This document shows positions 28,348 through 35,877 of a DNA stretch of 64,000 bases, one piece after another (position 1 is the stretch's first letter; the number at the start of each line of letters is the position of its first letter). A program made the position numbers and the translations under genes. The notes under the pieces are model-generated. The model was not told the DNA's origin, did not search any database, and was given only the letters and a program-made list of their open reading frames with translations. Source of the stretch: an uncultured Cytophagales bacterium (GTDB lineage: Bacteria > Bacteroidota > Bacteroidia > Cytophagales > Thermoflexibacteraceae); assembly GCA_938039675.1 (NCBI GenBank), contig CALHUI010000015.1, positions 209,185 to 273,184 on the forward strand, read 5' to 3'.

Positions 28348-28380
28348 CGCGCAAACCTATGGAAACTTTTAATAACTTCA
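28348..28380 (-). promoter_or_regulatory. Promoter of the tetR-efflux operon
   Basis: On the minus strand TTTG, then 19 bases, then TAGGTTTG, matching the Bacteroidota -33/-7 consensus (TTTG and TAnnTTTG). The downstream leader is A-rich and leads to the TTG start at 28325. The promoter is embedded in the inverted repeat described in the next entry, so bound TetR would block it. Confidence 0.7.
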
Positions 28381-28395
28381 AAGTTTCCATAGGTT
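28354..28395. promoter_or_regulatory. Palindromic operator of the efflux operon
   Basis: A perfect inverted repeat with two 16-base arms (AACCTATGGAAACTTT and its reverse complement) and a 10-base A/T-rich spacer. It covers the -33 to -7 region of the tetR promoter. Position, symmetry and the adjacent tetR gene make it the likely TetR binding site. Confidence 0.8.
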
Positions 28396-28564
28396 ATTTT
28401 TTCATTAAAACAATACAGATACAGCGCCTTCTCCGGGCTGATACACATTGTTAAGATTTCTTGCCGTAACTCGGCTGATGGTAAAAATCACCTGTGTGCT
28501 TACGGATGCTTATACATGCAATTTCCAAAGCCGAATTGCAAATGCGCTTTCTTTGCACGGCAAA

Positions 28565-29140
28565 TTAAGCACCTAAACGGCGCTGTAAATCTGCCTTTAA
28601 TGTCTGAAAAAGTTTGAGCGGATGCATGGTGCGCCAATTGGTGAGTTCAAGGCTGCCGCCGTAGTTGATGTAACTGTCCACATTAAACCTTTTCCATTCA
28701 TCAATGATATGTTCGCGAAAACCAATGGCACAAATCCAACCACCCTCATCTTCTATATCTTCGTACCACTCTTCATAGTAGCAGTCATCGGAGCCGTGAA
28801 AATTGAGTACGTTTTCGCCAATAAGGATGTAGTAAATAATTCCTTCACGGTTAATGTAATCTATCAAATTGCGTTTCAGATAACTGACATCATTATGAAT
28901 GGCATCGTTCCACTCGCCGATAAACTCTATAATAGCAAACTTATATTTGTAGTCGGTGTAAATTATTTTCAAATACAGTGTCTCTGAACCAAACTCATCC
29001 CATGCCGGATGAATATAATAACCGTAAACATCGTTGCGGCATACATTCAGGTCATACTCTCTGCCATAGAACGGCGAACGTTCATCCGACTCGGCAGTGT
29101 AAAGATTTTCCCAACGGTAAAAAGGTTCTATGATGTGCAT
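28565..29140 (-). CDS. Uncharacterised acidic, aromatic-rich protein
   Basis: A 191-residue protein not recognised. It is rich in Asp/Glu and Tyr/Trp (CYYEEWYEDIEDEGGWICAI, FYRWENLYTAESDERSPFYG) and has no signal peptide or membrane segment, so it is cytoplasmic. Its pattern of alternating hydrophobic strands (LYLKIIYTDYKYKFAIIEFIG) suggests an alpha/beta fold. The start is well placed and no overlapping frame competes. A TAATTTTG -7-like box lies about 23 bases upstream on the minus strand. Monocistronic, divergent from the large permease gene. Confidence 0.7.
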   Translation of the reverse strand: MHIIEPFYRWENLYTAESDERSPFYGREYDLNVCRNDVYGYYIHPAWDEFGSETLYLKIIYTDYKYKFAIIEFIGEWNDAIHNDVSYLKRNLIDYINREGIIYYILIGENVLNFHGSDDCYYEEWYEDIEDEGGWICAIGFREHIIDEWKRFNVDSYINYGGSLELTNWRTMHPLKLFQTLKADLQRRLGA

Positions 29141-29219
29141 AAACTTCCCCGCTTCTGCTAACCAAAATTAAGCGATAATATGACGCAAAACCGTAATTTG
29201 CAGCATAAAAACACTGTAC

Positions 29220-31745
29220 ATGCAACTGTTTTTATGGCTTTGGCACATGGCATGGCGCGATAGCCGCCGCAGTAGAGGAAAACTGCTGCTTTTTCTTTCT
29301 TCTATTGTGTTGGGTATTGCGGCTTTGGTGGCAATCAATTCTTTCAATCGCAATTTGAGGCAAGATATTGATGAGCAGGCAAAAGAACTTTTGGGTGCGG
29401 ACTTAGTGATTTCGGGTAACCGCCCCCTGCCCGATTCGCTGGCGCGTGTTGTGGCAACGGAAGCAGCCCAACAAGCAAGTGAGTGTTCTTTTGCCTCAAT
29501 GGTTTACTTCCCGAAAGCCAAAGGGGTACGGTTGGTACAGGTGCGCGCTCTCGGCGGCGAATTTCCCTTTTACGGACAAATAGAAACACTGCCTGCCGAT
29601 GCTGCACGCAGTTTCCAGCAGCAATCGGCGGCATTGGTGGACAATACGCTCATGCTGCAATTTGCGGCTTCCGTAGGCGATACGGTTACTGTCGGCAAAT
29701 TGCGATTCCCTATTGCAGGCAATTTGCAGCAAGTACCCGGACAGTCGGGGATTGTGGGCACCGTGGCAGCGCCCGTGTATATCCCCTTTGCCTTGCTGGA
29801 CTCCACGGGACTTGTACAAAAAGGTAGCCGACTCAACTACCGCTACTACTTCAAGTTTGCAGAAAGCACTGACGTAGAATCGCTCCTGAAAAAGTGGGAG
29901 GCATCCATTGATAACGCAGGGTTTAGTGTGGAAACCGTAGAAAGCCGCAAACAAAGCCTTGGGCGGGCATTTGAAAACCTGAATCGTTTTTTAAATCTGG
30001 TAGCATTTGTTGCACTGCTGTTGGGTTGCGTAGGCGTAGCAAGTGCCGTACATGTATATGTGGCCGAGAAAGTTCCGTCCGTAGCCGTTTTGCGCTGTGT
30101 AGGCGCAACAGGGAGAGAGGCTTTTCTGATTTACTTGTTGCAAATTTTATTGATGGGAGCTGCGGGGGCATTCATCGGCACATCGCTGGGGGCTGCGCTG
30201 CAATCCTTATTGCCTGTTGTCTTCAAAAACTTCCTGCCCGTAGAGGTAAGTACGCGCCTGATTCCGGAGGTGCTTGGGGGAGGCATGGCAGCGGGCGTAC
30301 TGATTGCGCTCTTATTTGCATTGCCGCCGCTGCTACGCGTGCGCAACGTGTCGCCCCTGCGTACCTTGCGCAGTTCTTACGAAGAGGACAGCAAAAAATG
30401 GGACTGGGCGGTGATTTTGGTGTACCTGCTGACCGCACTATTTGTTGCAGGTTTTGCTCGCTTGCAGGTACGCTCGTGGGTAGAGGCCGCAATGTTTATG
30501 ATTGGAGTGGCGGTGGCAATTGTGCTGCTGGTTGCTACTGCCTACCTGCTGATGTGGTTGTTGCGCAAATTTGCCTCTTCGTCGCTGCCCTACGTATGGC
30601 GACAAGGCTTTGCCAATTTGTACCGACCTAATAATCAGACACTTATACTGATTTTATCCATAGGCTTGGGAACGGCACTCATTGCCACTTTATTTTTTAT
30701 GCAAGATTTGCTGCTGAGTCAGGTACAATTTGCAGGCCGCGAAAATCAGCCCAATATGGTGCTTTTTGATATTCAAAACAGTCAGCGAGACGATGTAAAC
30801 CGCTTGGCAAAGCAATTTAACTTGCCGCTTCTGCAACAGGTCCCCATCGTAACGATGCGTGTATCGGCGGTAAACGGCCGTTCGGTGCAAGCCATCAAGG
30901 CCGACAGTACTTCAAAAATTGCTTCATGGGCATTAGATAGGGAATATCGCGTTACCTATCGCGATTCGCTGATAGATTCGGAGCGCGATGCCGGCGGCAA
31001 ATGGCACGGTAAGGCCGGCGGCGATACTGTGTTTGTGTCCTTCGATGCACCCTATGCCAACCGAATGGGAGTACGCATAGGCGACCGCATTACGTTTGAC
31101 GTACAGGGAAAAAGAATTGAAACCGTTATTGGCCATTTGCGAAAGGTAGATTTTTCCCGTGTGCAGACCAATTTCGTAGTGCTGTTTCCTGCCGGCGTAT
31201 TAGAGAATGCTCCTCAGTTTCACGTACTTGTAACCCGTGTACCCGACGAAAAAGTATCGGCGCGTTTCCAGCAAGCATTGGTGCAGCAGTTTCCTACTGT
31301 TTCTGTAGTGGATTTAGGCCTGATTTTGAAGACTGTGGATGAAGTTTTAGAACAAGTGTCATTTGCCATCCGATTCATGGCTATTCTCAGCATCCTGACG
31401 GGCTTATTGGTTCTTGCCGGTTCGGTAATTATCAGCCGCTACCAGCGCATGAAGGAGAGTGTCCTTTTACGTACTTTAGGTGCCGTGCGCCGCCAAATTT
31501 TGCAAATCAATGCTGTCGAATATCTGGCCATAGGGCTGGTTGCATCTCTTACGGGGGTATTGTTGGCGCTTGTAGCAGCATGGGCGCTGTCGTATTTCAG
31601 TTTTGAAATCATTTTCGCACCCAAACTATTGCTGCCGCTGACAACCGTAGGAAGTATCACGGCACTGACGTTGCTAATAGGTCTGTGGAACAGTCGCTCT
31701 GTCATCAATCGTCCGCCGTTGGAGGTGCTGCGCTCCGAAACGTAA
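29220..31745 (+). CDS. ABC transporter permease (FtsX/YbbP-type, large)
   Basis: An 841-residue inner-membrane permease. One TM helix lies at the N-terminus, a large periplasmic (MacB-PCD-like) domain follows, and a first FtsX domain lies about residues 260-390 (LNLVAFVALLLGCVGVASAVHVYVAEKVPSVAVLRCVGATGREA). Further TM helices, a second extracytoplasmic domain and a C-terminal FtsX domain (SVLLRTLGAVRRQILQIN) complete it. This is the YbbP architecture, where an ATPase partner (YbbA-like) is normally encoded next door. None is present here, so the ATPase must be elsewhere. Ends at a bidirectional terminator shared with htpG. Confidence 0.88.
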   Translation: MQLFLWLWHMAWRDSRRSRGKLLLFLSSIVLGIAALVAINSFNRNLRQDIDEQAKELLGADLVISGNRPLPDSLARVVATEAAQQASECSFASMVYFPKAKGVRLVQVRALGGEFPFYGQIETLPADAARSFQQQSAALVDNTLMLQFAASVGDTVTVGKLRFPIAGNLQQVPGQSGIVGTVAAPVYIPFALLDSTGLVQKGSRLNYRYYFKFAESTDVESLLKKWEASIDNAGFSVETVESRKQSLGRAFENLNRFLNLVAFVALLLGCVGVASAVHVYVAEKVPSVAVLRCVGATGREAFLIYLLQILLMGAAGAFIGTSLGAALQSLLPVVFKNFLPVEVSTRLIPEVLGGGMAAGVLIALLFALPPLLRVRNVSPLRTLRSSYEEDSKKWDWAVILVYLLTALFVAGFARLQVRSWVEAAMFMIGVAVAIVLLVATAYLLMWLLRKFASSSLPYVWRQGFANLYRPNNQTLILILSIGLGTALIATLFFMQDLLLSQVQFAGRENQPNMVLFDIQNSQRDDVNRLAKQFNLPLLQQVPIVTMRVSAVNGRSVQAIKADSTSKIASWALDREYRVTYRDSLIDSERDAGGKWHGKAGGDTVFVSFDAPYANRMGVRIGDRITFDVQGKRIETVIGHLRKVDFSRVQTNFVVLFPAGVLENAPQFHVLVTRVPDEKVSARFQQALVQQFPTVSVVDLGLILKTVDEVLEQVSFAIRFMAILSILTGLLVLAGSVIISRYQRMKESVLLRTLGAVRRQILQINAVEYLAIGLVASLTGVLLALVAAWALSYFSFEIIFAPKLLLPLTTVGSITALTLLIGLWNSRSVINRPPLEVLRSET

Positions 31746-31756
31746 TTGAATCAATT

Positions 31757-31790
31757 AAAAAAGCCCTGTATTGTGTGCAGGGCTTTCAAA
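31757..31790. terminator. Bidirectional terminator between the permease gene and htpG
   Basis: A 9-bp stem (AAAGCCCTG and its complement) with a 9-base loop. Six A residues precede it on the plus strand, giving a T-run for the minus-strand htpG transcript; the plus side has TTTCAAAA. Confidence 0.75.
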
Positions 31791-31809
31791 ATATCGGCAA
31801 AACAAAATT

Positions 31810-33618
31810 TTAATTCAGCCACTCCAAACTGCGATTCAGAAAAGCAGTTAAATCTTTGCCGTTCAACATGTTTTGCGCCAACAAAGCAAGGTCGTAGGTA
31901 TGGCGGGCGATTTTTTCTTTCTCCTCGGCTGTTTGTGCCTTAACCAAGCGATTAATCAGTGGGTGATTCCCATTAATGACGATATTCATTTGGTCGGGCA
32001 AATTGCTCATATAGTCCATACCTCCACCAACCATTGCCATTTCTTTCATGCGGCGGAAAAACTCGGGCAATACAATGCTTACAGGAAGTTCATCCGTAGA
32101 AAGTGCCGATACTTCAACTGTTTCTTTGCCGCTCACTTTTTTGAACAACTCAATTACCTCTTTTTTCTCATCTTCGGAAAGAATAACATCAGCAAGGTTA
32201 GATTTTTCAATCAGCTTGTCAATGATTTCTGCATCTACTCGCTTTAATTGTGCTTTTTCAAATTTGCGCTCCAAAAATCCGGCAAAATGGCTGTCTATTA
32301 CACCATTGAGCAGTAGCACGTCATAGCCGCGTTTTTCGGCTGCCTGTATGTAAACATCTTGCTTTTCGGGATTGTTGGTGTAGAGCAGTACAAGGTTGCC
32401 GCTTTTGTCGGTTTGATTGGCCTGAACATGCTCTTTATACTCGTCAAAAGTAAAGTATTTGCCTTGCGTATTTTTGAGCAATGCAAATGCAGAAGATTTC
32501 TCGGCAAACTTGTCATCGGTAATCATTCCGTATTTAACAAAAATATTTATGCCTTCCCACTTTTGCTGATAGGCCTCACGGTCTGCCTTGAAGAGCTCTT
32601 GCAACTTATCGGCTACTTTGCGCGTGATATAGTTGTTGATTTTCTTAACATTGCTGTCTGCTTGCAGGAAGCTGCGCGAAACGTTCAGTGGAATATCGGG
32701 CGAATCAATTACACCATGCAGCAAGGTTAGGAACTCAGGTACAATATCTTTCACTTCATCGGTAATAAACACCTGCTTTTGGTATAATTGAATTTTGTTG
32801 CGGTTCACCAATTCGTTTTTCACTTTCGGGAAAAACAGGATACCTGTTAAATTGAACGGATAGTCCACATTGAGGTGAATCCAGAACAGCGGGTCTTCTG
32901 CCATCGGATACAACTCGCGGTAGAAGTTCAAGTAATCCTCGTCTTTGAGGTCGGCAGGGGCTTTGGTCCACAGCGGCTGTGTATTGTTGATAACATCGTC
33001 TTCCAGCGCTACTTCTATCGGCAGGAATCTACAATACTTGGTTAAAATTTCGCGCAGGCGGAAAGGCTGTAAAAATTCTTCCGAATCGGGTGCTATGTGG
33101 AGTATCACATCTGTTCCTCGTTCGGCTTTTTCGGCAGGAACAATTTCAAACTCGGTGCTGCCTTCGCATGTCCACTGTGCAGCTTGTGCACCTTCTTGCC
33201 ATGACTTGGTTATAATGCGTACCTTTTCAGCTACCATAAACGCAGAGTAGAAACCTAAGCCAAACTGACCGATGAGTTGCTGGCTTTGGTCTTTGTCTTT
33301 ATATTTTTCAACAAATTCCTTAGCGCCGGAAAATGCAATTTGATTGATGTATTTCTTGATTTCCTCTGCGGTCATACCAACACCGCGGTCGCTGATGGTA
33401 ATGGTTTTGGCATTTTTATCCAGACTAATTTTGATGCGGGTTTCCCCGATTTCACCATTAAATTCGCCCAAGGCAGCCAGACTTTTGAGCTTTTGCGTAG
33501 CATCTACGGCATTGGAAACCAACTCACGCAGAAAAATTTCATGGTCGGAGTACAAAAACTTCTTGATAATCGGGAAAATATTTTCGGTATGAATGGAGAT
33601 AGAACCTTTCTCTTGCAT
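31810..33618 (-). CDS. htpG: Hsp90-family molecular chaperone
   Basis: A 602-residue ATP-dependent cytoplasmic chaperone, full length. The N-terminal GHKL ATPase shows Glu32, Asn36 and Asp39 in RELVSNAVDATQKL, DRGVGMT, and GQFGLGFYSAFMV. The middle domain has SRSFLQADSNVKKINNYI with the Arg that contacts ATP phosphate. The C-terminal dimerisation domain ends the protein without an eukaryotic-type MEEVD. Preceded by a Bacteroidota-type promoter; no CIRCE element is seen. Confidence 0.97.
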   Translation of the reverse strand: MQEKGSISIHTENIFPIIKKFLYSDHEIFLRELVSNAVDATQKLKSLAALGEFNGEIGETRIKISLDKNAKTITISDRGVGMTAEEIKKYINQIAFSGAKEFVEKYKDKDQSQQLIGQFGLGFYSAFMVAEKVRIITKSWQEGAQAAQWTCEGSTEFEIVPAEKAERGTDVILHIAPDSEEFLQPFRLREILTKYCRFLPIEVALEDDVINNTQPLWTKAPADLKDEDYLNFYRELYPMAEDPLFWIHLNVDYPFNLTGILFFPKVKNELVNRNKIQLYQKQVFITDEVKDIVPEFLTLLHGVIDSPDIPLNVSRSFLQADSNVKKINNYITRKVADKLQELFKADREAYQQKWEGINIFVKYGMITDDKFAEKSSAFALLKNTQGKYFTFDEYKEHVQANQTDKSGNLVLLYTNNPEKQDVYIQAAEKRGYDVLLLNGVIDSHFAGFLERKFEKAQLKRVDAEIIDKLIEKSNLADVILSEDEKKEVIELFKKVSGKETVEVSALSTDELPVSIVLPEFFRRMKEMAMVGGGMDYMSNLPDQMNIVINGNHPLINRLVKAQTAEEKEKIARHTYDLALLAQNMLNGKDLTAFLNRSLEWLN

Positions 33619-33667
33619 ATCTGATTAGACATTAAACCGATTGGTCAATTGTCTAATTCCATGCCAG

Positions 33668-33698
33668 CAAGCATAGCATACGGAATATTCACCTGCAA
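33668..33698 (-). promoter_or_regulatory. Candidate htpG promoter
   Basis: On the minus strand TTG, a 20-base spacer, then TATGCTTG, one base from the TAnnTTTG consensus, 49 bases before the htpG start. Confidence 0.4.
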
Positions 33699-33726
33699 CT
33701 GACAAAACGTCAGGTTTTTGATACTG

Positions 33727-34161
33727 TTAAAAACTGAGCTTCTTTTTCATGCGGCAGATTTTCATATCGGCAGATTGCTCTACCATAATTTCATCCATGA
33801 TTTGTCTGACTAGAAACAATCCGATACCGCTTCGCTTTTTTTCGCAAAGAATCTGTTTGACGGTGGGAGTTTCATAAAGTGCCATGTTAAAACTGTCAGG
33901 TTTGCTGTCTTTTACCTCAAAATAAACCCCGTCATTGGCACGACTGATTTTAACATCAATGGTATCCGAATCGTTGCAACTGTGCGAATGGATAATCAGA
34001 TTGGCACATACCTCATCCAATGCAAGTACAAGCAGGTATTGTTGTTCGTCTGTGATTGCCCATCTGCTCAACACCTCTTTGGTAAATTGCCGCAGCGTGT
34101 TTAACGATTCGCGCCTGCAATTAAGGCTGATGCGATGCTCCCATTGCTGTTGTTGCTTCAT
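33727..34161 (-). CDS. Anti-sigma regulatory factor (RsbW-like HATPase kinase)
   Basis: A 144-residue GHKL-fold protein of the HATPase_c_2 type. The N-box is ALDEVCANLIIHSH, the G1-like region VKDSKPDSF is weaker, and KRSGIGLFLVRQIMDEI forms the G2 box. The family acts as a serine kinase/anti-sigma factor that phosphorylates a STAS partner, here the gene directly upstream. The start lies 41 bases inside the STAS gene, so expression is coupled. No sigma factor or PP2C phosphatase lies nearby, so the controlled output is unknown. Confidence 0.88.
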   Translation of the reverse strand: MKQQQQWEHRISLNCRRESLNTLRQFTKEVLSRWAITDEQQYLLVLALDEVCANLIIHSHSCNDSDTIDVKISRANDGVYFEVKDSKPDSFNMALYETPTVKQILCEKKRSGIGLFLVRQIMDEIMVEQSADMKICRMKKKLSF

Positions 34162-34474
34162 CGGTAGTTGTGTAAACTTTTACTACTTGGTCTAAACCCA
34201 AAATTTTCAATATATTGCCGATTTTAGAACTTACGTTGCAAAGTGCAAAAGGTATATTCTTATCCTCACACTCGCCATGCCGTGAAATAAACACCCCGAT
34301 GCCTGGAGAGGAAACATATTCCAAAGCGCTGCAATCTATCAGAATAGCCGTTGGACGTTCGGCTATAACTGCCTCTATTGCATTGTCAAAAACTAATGCA
34401 GAGCTTGCATCCAACTCGCCTTTTACCGATATTATGACTACACCTTGCTTAACTTCTTTTTTTACTTCTACCAT
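34121..34474 (-). CDS. STAS-domain anti-sigma factor antagonist (RsbV/SpoIIAA-like)
   Basis: A 117-residue single STAS domain. Typical elements are VVIISVKGELDASSA near residue 12, PTAILIDCSALEYVSSPGIGVF near 41, and NILKILGLDQVVKVYTT near the end. Ser56 aligns with the phosphorylated serine of SpoIIAA. It is the first gene of a two-gene operon with the RsbW-like kinase; the pair forms a partner-switching module. Confidence 0.9.
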   Translation of the reverse strand: MVEVKKEVKQGVVIISVKGELDASSALVFDNAIEAVIAERPTAILIDCSALEYVSSPGIGVFISRHGECEDKNIPFALCNVSSKIGNILKILGLDQVVKVYTTTDEATTAMGASHQP

Positions 34475-34582
34475 ATTTTAACGTTTTTTTAAAGTTTCGG
34501 TTGTGTTGGGCATCGCCTTTTTCTACCTCACAAAGCTATCAATTTTATGCAAGCTGTAAAGTTTATCGGTCATAGTCATCAC

Positions 34583-34611
34583 AAAAAAAGCCACTCCGAT
34601 AGGAGTGGCTT
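34583..34611 (-). terminator. Terminator of hmgA
   Basis: A perfect 10-bp stem (AAGCCACTCC and its complement) with the tetraloop TATC on the minus strand, followed by a T-run on that strand. It lies about 30 bases past the hmgA stop. Confidence 0.8.
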
Positions 34612-34639
34612 GCATAATTGCTTGCTTGGCGGCAGCGCA

Positions 34640-35797
34640 TTACTCCATCCAAGATTTGTAATAAACACCATCGTCTAAGCGCATAGCCTCTTCGGTTAGT
34701 GCCAGCGGACGGAAAGTGTCTATCATGACAGCAAGTTCTTTGGTTTCTTTTTTGCCGATGCTGCGCTCCATTGCGCCTGGATGCGGCCCGTGCGGAATAC
34801 CGCCCGGATGCAGGGTAAACATCCCGATTTCCACATCGTTGCGGCTCATAAAATCGCCGTCCACATAGTAAAGAATTTCTTCCGAATCTATGTTGCTGTG
34901 ATTGTATGGCGCAGGTATGGCTTGCGGGTGATAGTCGTACAGGCGTGGGCAGAACGAACAAACAACCAGTGCATCGGTTTCAAAGGTCTGATGTACAGGG
35001 GGCGGCTGATGAATCCGTCCGGTAATAGGCTCAAAATTGTGGATGCTGAAACCGTAAGGGAAATTATAGCCATCCCACCCTACCACATCAAAAGGATGAG
35101 AGGCATAGATGATTTCATGAATTATGTTCTGCTTTTTCACTTTAATCATGAAATCGCCCTTTTGGTCATAAGTTTCCAAGTCGGCAGGCAACTTGTAGTC
35201 GCGCTCGCAGTAAGGAGAGTGTTCTAACAATTGCCCAAACCAGTTTCTGTAACGCTTGGGCGTGTAGATAGGCGAACGTGACTCCATCCACAAAATGCGA
35301 TTATCCGTACCGTCAAATTCCAATTGATAAATCATGCCCCGCGGGATGATAAGATAATCGCCGTATTCAAAAGGAATCGTCCCCATTTGTGAACGCAATT
35401 TACCACTGCCTTTGTGGATAAACAGCATTTCATCGTGGTCTCCGTTTTTGTAAAAATAATCGGTTACGCTTTTGCGTGGAGCGGCCACCCCGATAGTACA
35501 ATCGTTATTGACAAAGAGCGGAATGCGGCTTTGCAAATAATCATCGGCGGCAGGGGCTTGAAAACCGCGCAGCTTGCGCGCCATGATATTATGTTCAATG
35601 ACAATTTTTGGAGCAACACTATATGAATTGACAATTTCTTTTACCATTGTTGGGCGATAAATGTGATACATCAGTGCTGACATACCTACAAAGCCCTCTG
35701 TACCAAACAGTTGCTCGTAGTAATAGCCGCCTCCGGGCTTTTCAAAAGTGATGTGCCGCTTATGCGGAATTTTGCCGAGTTTATGATAGATAGGCAT
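34640..35797 (-). CDS. hmgA: Homogentisate 1,2-dioxygenase
   Basis: A 385-residue Fe(II) ring-cleaving dioxygenase that opens homogentisate to maleylacetoacetate in tyrosine/phenylalanine breakdown. Double-stranded beta-helix fold. Metal-ligand regions are visible: PYNHSNIDSEEILYYVDGDF (His, Glu) and LHPGGIPHGPHPGAMERSIG (His). The length matches the shorter bacterial form (mammalian enzyme about 445). No fumarylacetoacetase, hppD or maleylacetoacetate isomerase lies in this window. The gene is preceded by a likely promoter and ends at its own terminator, so it is monocistronic. Confidence 0.9.
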   Translation of the reverse strand: MPIYHKLGKIPHKRHITFEKPGGGYYYEQLFGTEGFVGMSALMYHIYRPTMVKEIVNSYSVAPKIVIEHNIMARKLRGFQAPAADDYLQSRIPLFVNNDCTIGVAAPRKSVTDYFYKNGDHDEMLFIHKGSGKLRSQMGTIPFEYGDYLIIPRGMIYQLEFDGTDNRILWMESRSPIYTPKRYRNWFGQLLEHSPYCERDYKLPADLETYDQKGDFMIKVKKQNIIHEIIYASHPFDVVGWDGYNFPYGFSIHNFEPITGRIHQPPPVHQTFETDALVVCSFCPRLYDYHPQAIPAPYNHSNIDSEEILYYVDGDFMSRNDVEIGMFTLHPGGIPHGPHPGAMERSIGKKETKELAVMIDTFRPLALTEEAMRLDDGVYYKSWME

Positions 35798-35835
35798 GGG
35801 CTAACAGTTTATTGACATGACATTAATTAGTGTAA

Positions 35836-35866
35836 CAAGTATAGTACTTTTTGTCCAAAAATGCAA
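35836..35866 (-). promoter_or_regulatory. Candidate hmgA promoter
   Basis: On the minus strand TTG, a 20-base spacer, then TATACTTG (one base from TAnnTTTG), 38 bases before the hmgA start. Confidence 0.45.
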
Positions 35867-35877
35867 TTAAAAGCTTT

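Noticed and set aside
28326..28448. 41-residue N-terminal extension of the TetR-family regulator (ATG start at 28448)
   Set aside because: It contains the 16-base-arm operator palindrome and the promoter; the TTG at 28325 fits the family start better.
33695..33720. Small hairpin (CTGAC/GTCAG) near the anti-sigma gene stop
   Set aside because: The stem is only 5 bp and the T-run is on the wrong side for the minus-strand gene.
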